Origin: Saprospiraceae bacterium
Lineage (GTDB): Bacteria > Bacteroidota > Bacteroidia > Chitinophagales > Saprospiraceae
Length of the DNA stretch: 64,000 nucleotides
Direction: 5' to 3'
NCBI GenBank assembly: GCA_020628645.1
Contig: JAHDES010000033.1
Span: 1-64,000, forward strand
Shown here one piece after another: positions 46,601 through 55,232 of the stretch (its first letter is position 1; each line of letters starts with the position of its first letter). Below the pieces are notes generated by a model. It saw only the letters and a list, made by a program, of their open reading frames with translations. It did not search any database and was not told the origin of the DNA. A program made the translations under genes and the position numbers.

Positions 46601-47023
46601 AAGATGCAAGTGTTAGAGGCGCAAGAATTACAATCGTGCTGGATTGAAAACGAAAATGGTAATTTAGTGCTTCATCCACTTCCTGTTGAACTTCAATTGG
46701 CACCCATTCAAGATGTTGAAGTAGGAGATTTTAATCAAGATGGACAATTAGATGCTTTAGCTATTGGAAATTCTTATGCAACAGAAGATATAATTGGCAG
46801 ATATGATGCCTTTACGGGCGCATTAATTCAATATGATAAAGACCAAAAACAATTTCAAACACAACGAGGACATTCCATAGGATGTAAAGCCTATAAGGAT
46901 GCGCGTTCTATTTCAAAAATAAATTTATCAGATGGTAAAACAGGCGTTTTGATTGGTAATAATCAAGATGAGCTTCAATTTTTTACCGCTTCTGAACAAA
47001 CAAAAAAGATCGTTCAAAAATAA
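43700..47023 (+). CDS. CRTAC1/FG-GAP (VCBS) lipoprotein with ASPIC/UnbV domain, copy 2
   Basis: A 1107-aa paralogue of the preceding gene with the same order of parts: lipobox LSILSC (Cys34), calcium-loop propeller repeats (DFNKDGKPDIFFGG, DINSDGWQDIYLS, DYDKDGDLDVFL, DYDNDGWRDLFVTNGF), the ASPIC/UnbV domain (FGTKLYLYTPDG, TPYRGYQST, IHFGLGTTTSIDSL) and a second propeller. Repeats line up along the whole length of both, so this is a tandem gene duplication that has diverged. The stop is 4 bp before the GH36 start, showing translational coupling. It is probably a surface-exposed glycan-binding accessory of the SusCD system. Confidence 0.92.
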   Translation: MMDKQQYNTNQAISINPMMGLYGMGLLLLSILSCQQIEQATLFKRLSSTHTGIDFQNQIIENDTHNILNFTNLYTGSGVGIGDFNKDGKPDIFFGGNMESSRLYLNKGNLQFEDITLAAGVTTNRWITGVSVVDINSDGWQDIYLSVSGNASEEQRKNLLFINQKDNTFKEKATEYGLADAAQCTHASFFDYDKDGDLDVFLIVNPTDYKLFNVNTIRKKKVNGEAASTDKLYRNNGNNTFTDVSKEAGILIEGYSLSLNTSDLNNDGWTDIYITNDFLSNDIIYINNQDGTFTNQADQLLKHTSFASMGVDVADINNDALPDIYVLDMYPEDNYRQKMIMGSGNYDRFQYILKAGYEPQYSRNTLQLNNGNNSFSEIGQLANIHKTDWSWSALLADYDNDGWRDLFVTNGFRRDLGDLDYINYNNTNAFGSPESRKQEHLKSILNQPGAKLLNYAFQNKNGLQFEKKTQDWGFIDSTYSHGAAYADLDNDGDLDLVVNNVCQEALIYENQSNLDDNHFLKIQFPASQTTFFGTKLYLYTPDGVKYTEFTPYRGYQSTLDMEIHFGLGTTTSIDSLVVHYPNFTTQTILQPLIDTTLHVEINEKIRLKSKLDFATTLFAEDKDRIQFTHQEDLQVDFKTQALLPHQHSMSGPCLAVADINGDQLEDVFIGGSARFESQLLVQQKDGSFIKMPFDFDQEKEDTDALFFDVDQDGDQDLYVGSGGVVASQTNSIYQDRLYINDGTGQFTPVKEALPMMHTSTGTIAINDFDQDGDIDLFIGSRLVPKEYPTIPDSYLLVNENGKFQEQTPTSLKNIGMISSAIWSDYDADGDPDLIVVGEFMPITVFNNENGKLKDAPYQIPNSSGWWNSIVEGDFDQDGDLDYLAGNLGLNTNYRATSAEPVRLYANDFDKNGSIDPILCQYIEGEEYPVVSRDDLIRQIPPIKVRFTSYKSYANATFEDLFKRPEKRKMQVLEAQELQSCWIENENGNLVLHPLPVELQLAPIQDVEVGDFNQDGQLDALAIGNSYATEDIIGRYDAFTGALIQYDKDQKQFQTQRGHSIGCKAYKDARSISKINLSDGKTGVLIGNNQDELQFFTASEQTKKIVQK

Positions 47024-47027
47024 AAAA

Positions 47028-48797
47028 ATGGACAGAACAATACCCATTAAAAATTTCCCTGAAATGACCATCTTGGGCGAGACACAAGGTGCTAAGGTTG
47101 ATGTAAAATTGGTCAGTCAAAAAGATGGGATATACGATTATACTTTTAGTTGGAAACATGAAAATGCAACCACGCCTTCCCCCCTCACGCTTCGTTGGCG
47201 AATGCCCTCGATCAATGTAAAAGGGGTTTGGACGAGTGCAAGTCTACACGAAAAACGCCAGCAATATGATTGGGAATTGGAACATTTACAATCGCGTGTT
47301 TCTGTAGATGCACCTGTCGTATGTGTGTTTGGACATGATGATACAAATGTGGTGACACTCGCTTGTTCAGATGCCATTAATAAAATGGAAATGAACGCGC
47401 TTTTACGTGAAGAAGATAATCATCTTTATTGTCATCTTTCCTTTTTTACGGAACGCTATCCAGAAATCAAGACATACAGTGCTACTATTCGAGTGGATAC
47501 GCGAAATCATCATTTTTCAACAGCTTTACAAGATGTATCCAAATGGTGGGAAACTTTTGAAGCTTTGACCCCTTCTCCTGTTCCTGCTTTGGCGCGCGCA
47601 CCTTTATATTCGACCTGGTATCAGTTTCATCAAAGTTTGGATGTAGAGATTTTATATGAAGAATGTCGTATTGCAAGGGAGATCGGTTACGAACTTATCA
47701 TTTTAGATGATGGTTGGCAAACGATGGATGAAAATAGAGGTTATGACTATTGTGGTGATTGGGAACCAGAGCGTATCCGAGATATGGCAGGTTTTGTAGC
47801 TAATTTACATCAAATTGGAATGAAAGTAGGCTTGTGGTTTTCAGTACCTTTTTGTGGGGTTCATTCTAAAGCCTATCAACGCTTTAAAGGAAAATTTCTT
47901 ACTGAGAATCATCGTTGGGCACCCGTTTTTGATCCGCGTTATCCAGAAGTACGCGCGTATTTGATTAATACCTATGTAAATGCCCTACGAAATTATGATT
48001 TGGATGCTTTTAAACTAGATTTTATAGATGATTTTCAAGTCTATCCAGAAACGGTGTTAACGAAAGAAAATGGACGTGATTATGCCAATGTCAATGCGGC
48101 AGTTGATCGCTTGATGACGGATGTGATGAAGGCGTTACGCGCTATTAAACCGAACATTGCTATTGAATTTCGTCAAAAATATATTGGGCCGACACTCCGT
48201 AAGTTTGGAAATATGTTTCGAGCATTCGATTGTCCAAATGATGCGGTCAGTAATCGGATTCGAGTAACGGATGTAAAATTATTATGTGGAAATACAGCCG
48301 TTCATTCTGATCCACAAACTTGGCATTCCAATGAAAAAGTAGAATTGGCAGCTTTTCAGGTATTAAATGGTTTTTGGGGTGTTCCTCAGATGTCGGTACA
48401 CTTACGACATGCTTCAGAAGAACATCTGAATATGATAAAATTCTATACTGCTTATTGGAAAAAGCATGCATCAATTCTTTTAGATGGACAATTTACCCCT
48501 TCTAATCCATTGGCCAATTATTCTCAATTGACGTCTTCTAAAGATGGACATGCGATCATTGGTATTTTTGATGATAAAGTCATTCATCTACCTGAAGCGG
48601 ATACAATAGACATCTTAAATGTACAAATCGCTGATTATGTGATAATTCGTTATCTTGGAGCAGCGAAAAGCTATCAATTGAGCGTTTGGGATTGTCAGGG
48701 CAATTCTCTACAAAATAAATCCATCCAATTAACACAAGGCATACACGAAATTAGTGTTCCCACATCAGGAATGCTTCGTTTACAAGCAAGCACCTGA
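47028..48797 (+). CDS. GH36/clan-D alpha-galactosidase-like glycoside hydrolase
   Basis: A 589-aa protein. The ATG at 47028 is preferred over an in-frame ATG at 46953 because the latter lies inside the preceding gene and adds no domain. A beta-sandwich N-terminal half leads to a TIM barrel with clan-D motifs: STWYQFHQSLD, LIILDDGWQTMDENRG, GMKVGLWFSVPF and the nucleophile motif AFKLDFIDDF (Asp331). The likely acid/base is Asp401 in FRAFDCPNDA. Family knowledge: GH36 retaining enzymes cleave terminal alpha-galactosyl (some alpha-N-acetylgalactosaminyl) residues. No signal peptide is seen, so it may act on imported oligosaccharides in the cytoplasm. Confidence 0.88.
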   Translation: MDRTIPIKNFPEMTILGETQGAKVDVKLVSQKDGIYDYTFSWKHENATTPSPLTLRWRMPSINVKGVWTSASLHEKRQQYDWELEHLQSRVSVDAPVVCVFGHDDTNVVTLACSDAINKMEMNALLREEDNHLYCHLSFFTERYPEIKTYSATIRVDTRNHHFSTALQDVSKWWETFEALTPSPVPALARAPLYSTWYQFHQSLDVEILYEECRIAREIGYELIILDDGWQTMDENRGYDYCGDWEPERIRDMAGFVANLHQIGMKVGLWFSVPFCGVHSKAYQRFKGKFLTENHRWAPVFDPRYPEVRAYLINTYVNALRNYDLDAFKLDFIDDFQVYPETVLTKENGRDYANVNAAVDRLMTDVMKALRAIKPNIAIEFRQKYIGPTLRKFGNMFRAFDCPNDAVSNRIRVTDVKLLCGNTAVHSDPQTWHSNEKVELAAFQVLNGFWGVPQMSVHLRHASEEHLNMIKFYTAYWKKHASILLDGQFTPSNPLANYSQLTSSKDGHAIIGIFDDKVIHLPEADTIDILNVQIADYVIIRYLGAAKSYQLSVWDCQGNSLQNKSIQLTQGIHEISVPTSGMLRLQAST

Positions 48798-49146
48798 CTT
48801 TTGAAGTTTAACCAATTTGGAATGTTTATAACCAAATGATGAAAAGAAATATAAAGTATAATTTTGATTACTTGAATTCAAGTATTTCATAAATAGATTG
48901 AGAATGTGACACTAGGCGGGTGGCGGAAAAGATAGTGTTTGAGTGGAACGAGTTTATCTTTTCTAGCGTTTTTTGCTTCATTTTTTTGGCAATGTAAAAA
49001 ATGAAGTGCCCAGCCGGCATGAGGCGATGATGAAGTAGGACTTGAATGTTCAAAAGACAAAAATATTCACTAGAATATATATTAGAAACAACTGATTTTC
49101 AGTTGAAAAAACTAAATTATCTACATATTGAATTAAACATACTCAT
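48798..49146. repeat. Spacer with a GC-rich structured element (about 48905-49040)
   Basis: Within an AT-rich spacer, the segment 48905-49040 is richer in GC (AGGCGGGTGGCGG, CCCAGCCGGCATGAGGCG). It holds two perfect hairpins: GAAAAGATA/TATCTTTTC (48926-48934 / 48955-48963) and CTTCATTTTTT/AAAAAATGAAG (48976-48986 / 48996-49006). A 61-codon minus-strand reading frame (48868-49053) covers it, but its protein has no recognisable domain and low credibility. It looks like a dispersed repeat or a structured RNA inserted between the hydrolase and symporter genes. Confidence 0.5.
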
Positions 49147-50718
49147 ATGCAAAGCGGAATTTCTAACATCGATATTGCCATTGTCATTGGCTATTTTATA
49201 CTGGTACTTTGTATCGGATTTTGGATTGCTCGACGTACTAAAACAGGAGAGGATCTTTTCTTAGGGGGACGTTCGTTCGGTTGGGGATTGATTGGTTTGT
49301 CCTTGTTTGCTTCCAATATTTCAAGTTCAACCATTATTGGATTGACAGGGGCGGCTTATACCACGGGAATTGTGAACTCCGTCTATGAATGGATGTCAGG
49401 AATTCCTTTGATTATAGCAGCTTTGATTTTTATTCCGCTTTATCTTAAATCTCGTATTACTACCATTCCAGAATTTTTAGAAAAACGTTTTGATCGTCGA
49501 TCACAGCTCTTTTTCTCTGGTGTTTCCATCTTTAGTACCATCATGATTGAGACAGCAGGAGCATTGTATGCAGGGACTTTAGTCTTACAGGCCTTCTTCC
49601 CTGGACTAGAAATGTGGTATACCGCCTTAGGTTTAGCAATGATTGCTGGAATTTATACGGCATTTGGTGGATTAAAAGCGGTAGTCTATACGGATGCGAT
49701 TCAGGCAGTGATTTTAATCGTAGGTTGTTCGATTTTGACCTACATGTTGTATCAACAATTAGATTTTAGCTGGGATAAAGTTTTAGCAAGTACTCCCGAA
49801 GGGCATTTTTCAGTGGTTCGTCCTTTAGATGACCCTGGGATTCCGTGGCCCGGTTTGATAATGGGTGTTCCATTTTTGGGGTTCTGGTATTGGTCCACGA
49901 ATCAATATATTATTCAACGGGCATTAGGAGCAAAGGGACTGAATCATGCGCGTTGGGGATTGGTATTAGCAGGTTTCTTGAAAGTGATTCCGTTGTTTAT
50001 TATGGTAATTCCTGGAGCAATGGCATTGGCATTATTTCCTGGATTAGAAAATGGAGATGCAGTATTTCCTTATTTGGTGACCAATGTATTGCCTGTAGGG
50101 ATCACGGGATTAGTTTTAGCAGGCTTGATTTCCGCGATTATGTCGAGTGTAGATTCTGCATTGAATTCCTCTTCTACATTAGTGGTAATAGATTTTATCA
50201 AACCGAATAATCCAGATCTCACAGGAGAAGACATTGCAAAATATGGTCGAATTACAACTGTTGTTCTCATGCTAGTTGCGGCTTTATGGGCACCTCAAAT
50301 TCAAAATTTCACTGGATTATGGGATTATCTACAGCAAATGTTCTCCATTATGGTTCCTCCAATTGCAGTGATATTCTTAGTGGGTGTATTCTTTAAACGA
50401 GGAAATGCAGAAGGCGCATTCTGGACCTTAATACTAGGTACAGGAATCGGTATTTTACTCTTTATTCTTAGTGAAAATGACCTTTGGCATGTGCATTATA
50501 CCATGAATGTGGGTATTATGGTGATGGTTTCTACCGTCATCTTTGTGGTAGTTAGTTTAATGACTGATCCACCAAATGAAGAAGCGATAGCAGCCTTTAC
50601 GTATCAAGAAGGATTGGCAGCTCAAGGAACAGAAGATTTACCTTGGTATTTAGATTACCGAACACATATTGTTCTGCTTATTTTATTAATTGGCTATATT
50701 CTGTATTTGTTCTGGTAA
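49147..50718 (+). CDS. Sodium:solute symporter (SSS family, SGLT-like sugar transporter)
   Basis: A 523-aa inner-membrane protein with about 13-14 hydrophobic helices. SSS features: GEDLFLGGRSFGWGLIGLSLFASNISSSTIIG near the N-terminus, TAFGGLKAVVYTDAIQAVILI (the conserved sodium-symporter signature region) and GLVLAGLISAIMSSVDSALNSSSTLV. It resembles vSGLT-type glucose/galactose:Na+ symporters. Placed after a GH36 enzyme, it most likely imports the released sugar. Another in-frame ATG is not needed; an overlapping frame starting at 49046 is a shadow. Its 3' flank carries three palindromes. Confidence 0.95.
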   Translation: MQSGISNIDIAIVIGYFILVLCIGFWIARRTKTGEDLFLGGRSFGWGLIGLSLFASNISSSTIIGLTGAAYTTGIVNSVYEWMSGIPLIIAALIFIPLYLKSRITTIPEFLEKRFDRRSQLFFSGVSIFSTIMIETAGALYAGTLVLQAFFPGLEMWYTALGLAMIAGIYTAFGGLKAVVYTDAIQAVILIVGCSILTYMLYQQLDFSWDKVLASTPEGHFSVVRPLDDPGIPWPGLIMGVPFLGFWYWSTNQYIIQRALGAKGLNHARWGLVLAGFLKVIPLFIMVIPGAMALALFPGLENGDAVFPYLVTNVLPVGITGLVLAGLISAIMSSVDSALNSSSTLVVIDFIKPNNPDLTGEDIAKYGRITTVVLMLVAALWAPQIQNFTGLWDYLQQMFSIMVPPIAVIFLVGVFFKRGNAEGAFWTLILGTGIGILLFILSENDLWHVHYTMNVGIMVMVSTVIFVVVSLMTDPPNEEAIAAFTYQEGLAAQGTEDLPWYLDYRTHIVLLILLIGYILYLFW

Positions 50719-50740
50719 AGATTTTTTATAAAAAGCTTTT

Positions 50741-50842
50741 AATAGACCTTTCAAGTTGCTCCAACTTGAAAAGTCTATTAAGCTGAACGATTCTCGAAGT
50801 TTCCCAACTTCGAGAAAAGTATCTTGCAAGTTTCCAACTTGC
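50741..50842. repeat. Cluster of three palindromes after the symporter gene
   Basis: Three consecutive hairpins share the AAGTT/AACTT core. AATAGACCTTTCAAGTT with AACTTGAAAAGTCTATT (50741-50757 / 50763-50779) has 16 of 17 pairs. TTCTCGAAGTT/AACTTCGAGAA spans 50791-50816 with loop TCCC. GCAAGTT/AACTTGC spans 50826-50842 with loop TCC. They may end the symporter transcript, but there is no long T-run. Confidence 0.7.
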
Positions 50843-50924
50843 CATAGAAAGTTCACACATAATTACTCCCAATTTTAATCTTCCAACTATTCTTCGTATT
50901 TTCAAAAAAATAAATTGAGATTAA

Positions 50925-51497
50925 ATGCAACGAAGAACCGCATTAAAAGGAATGCTCCTTTTCTCTATCGGTGGCACAACGATCTATTCGTGTTCTGACC
51001 CCTTTGAAGCCATCAAAGCATTGGACATTCCCAAACTTCCTTTAGTAGATAATGAAATCGCGATCTTGTCTGATTTGAGTGAACGGATCGTTCCGCTACA
51101 ATCTATACCTGCTCTGCAGAATCACAGCAGTTTACCTTATATTTTACAAATGGTAAATGATTGTTTTAGTGAAGAAGATCGAGTTAAATTTATTAAAGGT
51201 TACCAAAATTTTGACGCTGCTATTCAATCCAATCTAGGTAAATCTTATCTAAAAACAACAGATGAAGAAAAAAATGCCTTGATCCAACAACTAAATAGTG
51301 CAGAAGAACAAATGAATGAAGACACTAAAAACACATTTTCTATCATAAAATCACTCGCACTCAACTATCTCACCAATACCCAATATATTTTAGAGCAAGT
51401 ACGCTATTACGAACTAGCTCCTGGTCGATTTAATGGCTGTCTTCCTCTTTCCGAATTAAAAAATAGAAATAAAAAACTAGAAAATCATGGCGGATAA
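50925..51497 (+). CDS. Gluconate 2-dehydrogenase subunit 3-like protein
   Basis: A 190-aa protein of the gluconate_2-dh3 family (PF13618). It starts with a short Tat-like signal (MQRRTALKGMLLFSIGG) that ends in a possible lipobox (IYSC). The helical body includes EIAILSDLSERIVP, the usual start of the domain. Family knowledge: this small subunit escorts a cofactor-bound GMC-type dehydrogenase through the Tat pathway and anchors the complex. That fits the neighbour exactly: the GMC oxidoreductase gene overlaps its last 11 bp and has no signal of its own. Sugar or sugar-derivative oxidation at the periplasmic side is inferred. Confidence 0.88.
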   Translation: MQRRTALKGMLLFSIGGTTIYSCSDPFEAIKALDIPKLPLVDNEIAILSDLSERIVPLQSIPALQNHSSLPYILQMVNDCFSEEDRVKFIKGYQNFDAAIQSNLGKSYLKTTDEEKNALIQQLNSAEEQMNEDTKNTFSIIKSLALNYLTNTQYILEQVRYYELAPGRFNGCLPLSELKNRNKKLENHGG

Positions 51498-53166
51498 ATT
51501 TCAAGCAATTGTCATTGGTGCAGGAATGAGTGGCAGTTGGGTAGCAAAAGAATTGTGTGACGCAGGCATCCAAACTTTATTATTGGATCGAGGCCCAGAA
51601 GTCGTACATATCAAAGATTATCCAACCACCATGCTTCGTCCTTGGGAATTGGAACATCGAGGACAGATTACAGAGCAAATGCGTAAGGATAATCCGATTA
51701 CGTCTAAATGTTATGCTTTTTCGGAAGCGACACAGCACTTTTTTGCACACGATAATAAGCATCCTTATATCCAAGAAAAACCATTTGATTGGTTGAAAGG
51801 CTATCAAGTGGGGGGGAAATCATTAATGTGGGCACGTCAAACGCAGCGCTGGAGTGAATACGATTTTGAAGGCCCTAAACGTGATAACTTCGCTGTTGAT
51901 TGGCCCATTCGATATAAAGATATTGAACAATGGTACGATCATGTAGAAACTTTTATTGGAGTTACAGGAGAGAAAGATGGTTTGGATTCCCTTCCAGATG
52001 GTATTTTTCAAAAATCTATTGGTTTAAATTGTGTTGATAATTATTTACGAGATATTGTCAAAGAAAATTACAAGGATCGGCATTACATCTATGGTCGTTG
52101 TGCTCATTTGACAGAACCCCAAGAGATTCATCGTCAGCAAGGACGAGGGCAATGCCAGCATCGCTTGATTTGCGAACGCGGTTGTCCGTATGGAGGCTAT
52201 TTTTCTGCTAATTCTAGTACGATTCCTTGGGCTAAAAAAACAGGCAATTTGACTTTGGTAGCCGATGCGGTTGTCCATTCCATTATTTATGACGAAAAAG
52301 TAGGTAAAGCTTCTGGGGTACGCGTTTTAGATGCTAATACAAAGAAGGAAACCATTTATGAGGCGCCCTATATCTTTGTCAATGCGGGAATGTTGAATAC
52401 CAATTTGATTTTACTCAATTCGAAATCAAAACGTTTTCCGAATGGAATTGGTAATGATAATGGTTTAATGGGCAAATATATTGGCTTTCATAATTATCGA
52501 GCGCGTGTTTCGGCGACCTGTCCTAAGTTTGAAGATCAATACATGGAGGGAAGAGGAATTGCCAATGGTTACATGCCTCGTTTCCGTAATTTATATAAAA
52601 ATGAGCAAGCTTTTAAACGAGGGTATGCGATTGCGTTTTATCATAGTCGATCTTTTAAAGTAGATAGCAGTGGAGTAGGAGAGACTTTGGTAAAAGAATA
52701 TTTAAAAGAGAAACAATATGGCCCGTGGCAAGCGTACGCCTTGATGATGGGAGAAACGATTCCTAGTATAGATAATTATGTAACGCTTGATCCGAAACAA
52801 GTGGATGATTTTGGCTTGCCTTTATTGCGGATACATGTGGATTATGATGAGAATGACCGTTTGATGGTAGAAGATTTCTACCAACAAGTAGAGGAACTCT
52901 TTGACAAAGCAGGATTTACCAATGTACAACGCATTGATACCGAACAAGCCCCAGGCAATGATATTCACGAAATGGGAGGGGTACGAATGGGACGCGATCC
53001 CAAAACTTCTTTATTAAATGAATGGAATCAACTGCATAGCTGTAAAAATGTAATTGTATCCGATGGTGCCTGTATGACTTCTATGGCGACTCAAAATCCA
53101 TCCTTGACTTTTATGGCATTAGCAGCACGAGCAACGAATCGTGTGATTGAAGAAATGAAAGGATAA
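51487..53166 (+). CDS. GMC family FAD-dependent oxidoreductase
   Basis: A 559-aa flavoprotein. The FAD-binding GAGMSG (residues 11-16) lies in AIVIGAGMSGSWVAKELCDAG, followed by LLLDRGP. The GMC C-terminal domain shows DIHEMGGVRMG and VSDGACMTSMATQNPSLTFMALAARA, with the NPSLT region near the catalytic base. A QHRLICERGCPYGGYFS segment holds a Cys pair. Such enzymes oxidize hydroxyl groups of sugars; some relatives are glucoside 3-dehydrogenases. Translational coupling to the small subunit gene suggests one complex. The natural substrate is probably the sugar handled by the upstream locus, but that is inference. Confidence 0.92.
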   Translation: MADKFQAIVIGAGMSGSWVAKELCDAGIQTLLLDRGPEVVHIKDYPTTMLRPWELEHRGQITEQMRKDNPITSKCYAFSEATQHFFAHDNKHPYIQEKPFDWLKGYQVGGKSLMWARQTQRWSEYDFEGPKRDNFAVDWPIRYKDIEQWYDHVETFIGVTGEKDGLDSLPDGIFQKSIGLNCVDNYLRDIVKENYKDRHYIYGRCAHLTEPQEIHRQQGRGQCQHRLICERGCPYGGYFSANSSTIPWAKKTGNLTLVADAVVHSIIYDEKVGKASGVRVLDANTKKETIYEAPYIFVNAGMLNTNLILLNSKSKRFPNGIGNDNGLMGKYIGFHNYRARVSATCPKFEDQYMEGRGIANGYMPRFRNLYKNEQAFKRGYAIAFYHSRSFKVDSSGVGETLVKEYLKEKQYGPWQAYALMMGETIPSIDNYVTLDPKQVDDFGLPLLRIHVDYDENDRLMVEDFYQQVEELFDKAGFTNVQRIDTEQAPGNDIHEMGGVRMGRDPKTSLLNEWNQLHSCKNVIVSDGACMTSMATQNPSLTFMALAARATNRVIEEMKG

Positions 53167-53168
53167 GG

Positions 53169-55232
53169 TTATACTGGTAAGAGCACCTCAAAGGTCGTTC
53201 CTTGAGGAGAAGTAGATTTTAAGGACAAATTACCTCCATAAAACTGAGCTATCTGCCAGCTAACCGCTAATCCAATTCCTTTTCCTTGGTTAGGATGCCC
53301 CGTTTCAAAGATGGTAAATAAATGCTGTTGCATATCATATTCTATTCCTCGACCGTTATCCTGTATAAGAAATTGATGCATATCATCTAGTTGTTTATAT
53401 GCAATAGAAATTTGACAAGCTCGATTCGGGTGGCGATATTTTAAGGCATTTTCAACAAGATTTTGAAATAATTGAACCATTCTTACTTGATACCCATGAA
53501 TGCTAGGAAGTGAAGCAACTGAAATTTGGGCATTAATGGATTGTGTGGTTACTTTCAAATTATCTTGTACATCTCTTAGTACTTTATTCATGTCTACTTC
53601 TTCCATTAATTGAAGATTATGCTCCACATGATGCAATAACATGATATTGTTGCTAAAGGATTGTAAGCGTTGCGCACTTTCATGGGCTTTATTAATAGAT
53701 GGATGGATACTATCAGCAATTGTATTGGTAAAAGGAATTCTCGTTGTTGAAGATGTTTGTGCTTCTTTGAGATGATAGATGACACGTTTTAATGGGGATT
53801 GTATGTCATGTGCAATGGAATAGGCAAGGGTTTTTAAATAGTTATTACTTTTATGAAGTTCTGTAGTCTTTTGTTGTAAATTTTCATTAGAGGATTGAAG
53901 GGCTTCACTAAGTCGTTCATTTTTTCTAAGCGTATGAAATAAACGCATACTTAATAAAGAAATTAAAACTAAAGCAATTCCAATTCCAATTAAAATATAT
54001 TTTAAAAATTGGCTGGTAGCTGCGGTGGATTGTTCTTTCTCTTTTAGTAAATCGTTTTTAAGTTTTTGATCTTCCAATTTTGCTTGAATAACAAGATTCT
54101 TAGCCTTCAATTCATTGGATATCGTATTTAGAGAATCTTTTAAAAGTGTATGTTTTTTTATGTAAACAAAGGCAGAATCTGCCTGATCCTGTTCTTCATA
54201 TAGTAGATAAAGAAATTCGTAAGTTTGTGCTAAGAAATTATTATAACTGCTATTTTTTTCTTGATAGGCGATGAATTCTTTATAAAACTGTTCTGCTTTT
54301 TCGGGTTGACCCAACTTCTGGTAAAGATGACCTAAACTTTCTATGATATTAGCATAAAATTGATCTCTAAAATTAAATTGTTTTTCTTTAGCTAATGCGT
54401 AAGCAGCTTCACTTTTTTTTAACGCTTTTAATAATTGATTTTGTTTTTCAAATAATTGACTTTCTATTAATATAAACTGTGTTTTATTGGATAAAATAGG
54501 ATCATCTTTTGTATTCTTATCCAATAATTGGATGTAATTTTTTGCTGAATCTAACTGATTAGTTTCTATGAAATTATTGATTAGATTGATGTAGCTATTA
54601 TTTTGAATGCTATAATTGTTGCTTTCTAGCGCATACTTTAAGGATAAACGATTGAAATTGATACAAGCATTGATATCTTGATATTCTGTATATTGAAGAT
54701 AGGCAATAGAAGTATAACCTAATGCACGCCCTAGTGGATCATCTTCTAATTTTGCTGCATCGATTGCTTTTTCATAAGATTGGAGTTGTTTATCTATTTC
54801 TCCAATTGATTCGTAACATAGACCAAGATTATAGTAGATGTGATTTATTTTTATCTTTTCCTTAAAAGTGGGATCAATAAGTGAGTTGTAGTTATTGATT
54901 AATTTTTCATAAATAGCAATGGCATTCTCATATTGACCTTGAGAGGCTGATATACGTGCATAACCAGCATTTGCAAAATGGATATAAAGTGGATTTTTGT
55001 GAATTTTAGCGAGCTGTTCAAGTGTATCTAGTTTTTGTTTGCTTTGTTCATAATTTGTTTGAACAATTTCATATTGAGCGGATCGAAACAAATAATTTAA
55101 CTTTTTTGGAATACTATCGGTTTCCAAAAAAAGTTGATACAAACTATCTGCCCTATTAGATTGGCTTTGCAAATTACTTACGTATAAAACGAAGCAAAAT
55201 ACAATGCATAAACGTAGATATAACATGTGCAT
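53169..55232 (-). CDS. TPR-containing sensor histidine kinase
   Basis: A 687-aa membrane kinase: signal peptide (LRLCIVFCFVLYVSNLQS), about 300 residues of periplasmic TPR helices (YNLGLCYESIGEIDKQLQSYEKAI is one unit), a transmembrane helix near residue 410 (YILIGIGIALVLISLL), a coiled coil, a HisKA-like helix with the phospho-acceptor His475 in SIAHDIQSPLKRV, and an HATPase domain (NLVENALKYRH, QDNGRGIEYD, GKGIGLAVSWQI). No receiver domain is fused. It is divergent from a LytTR response regulator and convergent with the GMC gene, 2 bp from its stop. The natural partner is likely that regulator; the signal is unknown. Confidence 0.93.
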   Translation of the reverse strand: MHMLYLRLCIVFCFVLYVSNLQSQSNRADSLYQLFLETDSIPKKLNYLFRSAQYEIVQTNYEQSKQKLDTLEQLAKIHKNPLYIHFANAGYARISASQGQYENAIAIYEKLINNYNSLIDPTFKEKIKINHIYYNLGLCYESIGEIDKQLQSYEKAIDAAKLEDDPLGRALGYTSIAYLQYTEYQDINACINFNRLSLKYALESNNYSIQNNSYINLINNFIETNQLDSAKNYIQLLDKNTKDDPILSNKTQFILIESQLFEKQNQLLKALKKSEAAYALAKEKQFNFRDQFYANIIESLGHLYQKLGQPEKAEQFYKEFIAYQEKNSSYNNFLAQTYEFLYLLYEEQDQADSAFVYIKKHTLLKDSLNTISNELKAKNLVIQAKLEDQKLKNDLLKEKEQSTAATSQFLKYILIGIGIALVLISLLSMRLFHTLRKNERLSEALQSSNENLQQKTTELHKSNNYLKTLAYSIAHDIQSPLKRVIYHLKEAQTSSTTRIPFTNTIADSIHPSINKAHESAQRLQSFSNNIMLLHHVEHNLQLMEEVDMNKVLRDVQDNLKVTTQSINAQISVASLPSIHGYQVRMVQLFQNLVENALKYRHPNRACQISIAYKQLDDMHQFLIQDNGRGIEYDMQQHLFTIFETGHPNQGKGIGLAVSWQIAQFYGGNLSLKSTSPQGTTFEVLLPV

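Noticed and set aside
46953-47027. 25-codon upstream extension of the GH36 gene.
   Set aside because: It lies within the end of the CRTAC1 gene; the ATG at 47028, 4 bp after that stop, is the coupled start.
48868-49053. 61-residue minus-strand reading frame in the spacer after the GH36 gene.
   Set aside because: No domain, no promoter and it overlaps the hairpins of a structured element; more likely a chance frame in a repeat.
49046-49264. 72-residue frame overlapping the start of the symporter gene.
   Set aside because: It overlaps the symporter in another frame, has no family features and ends inside a strongly coding region.
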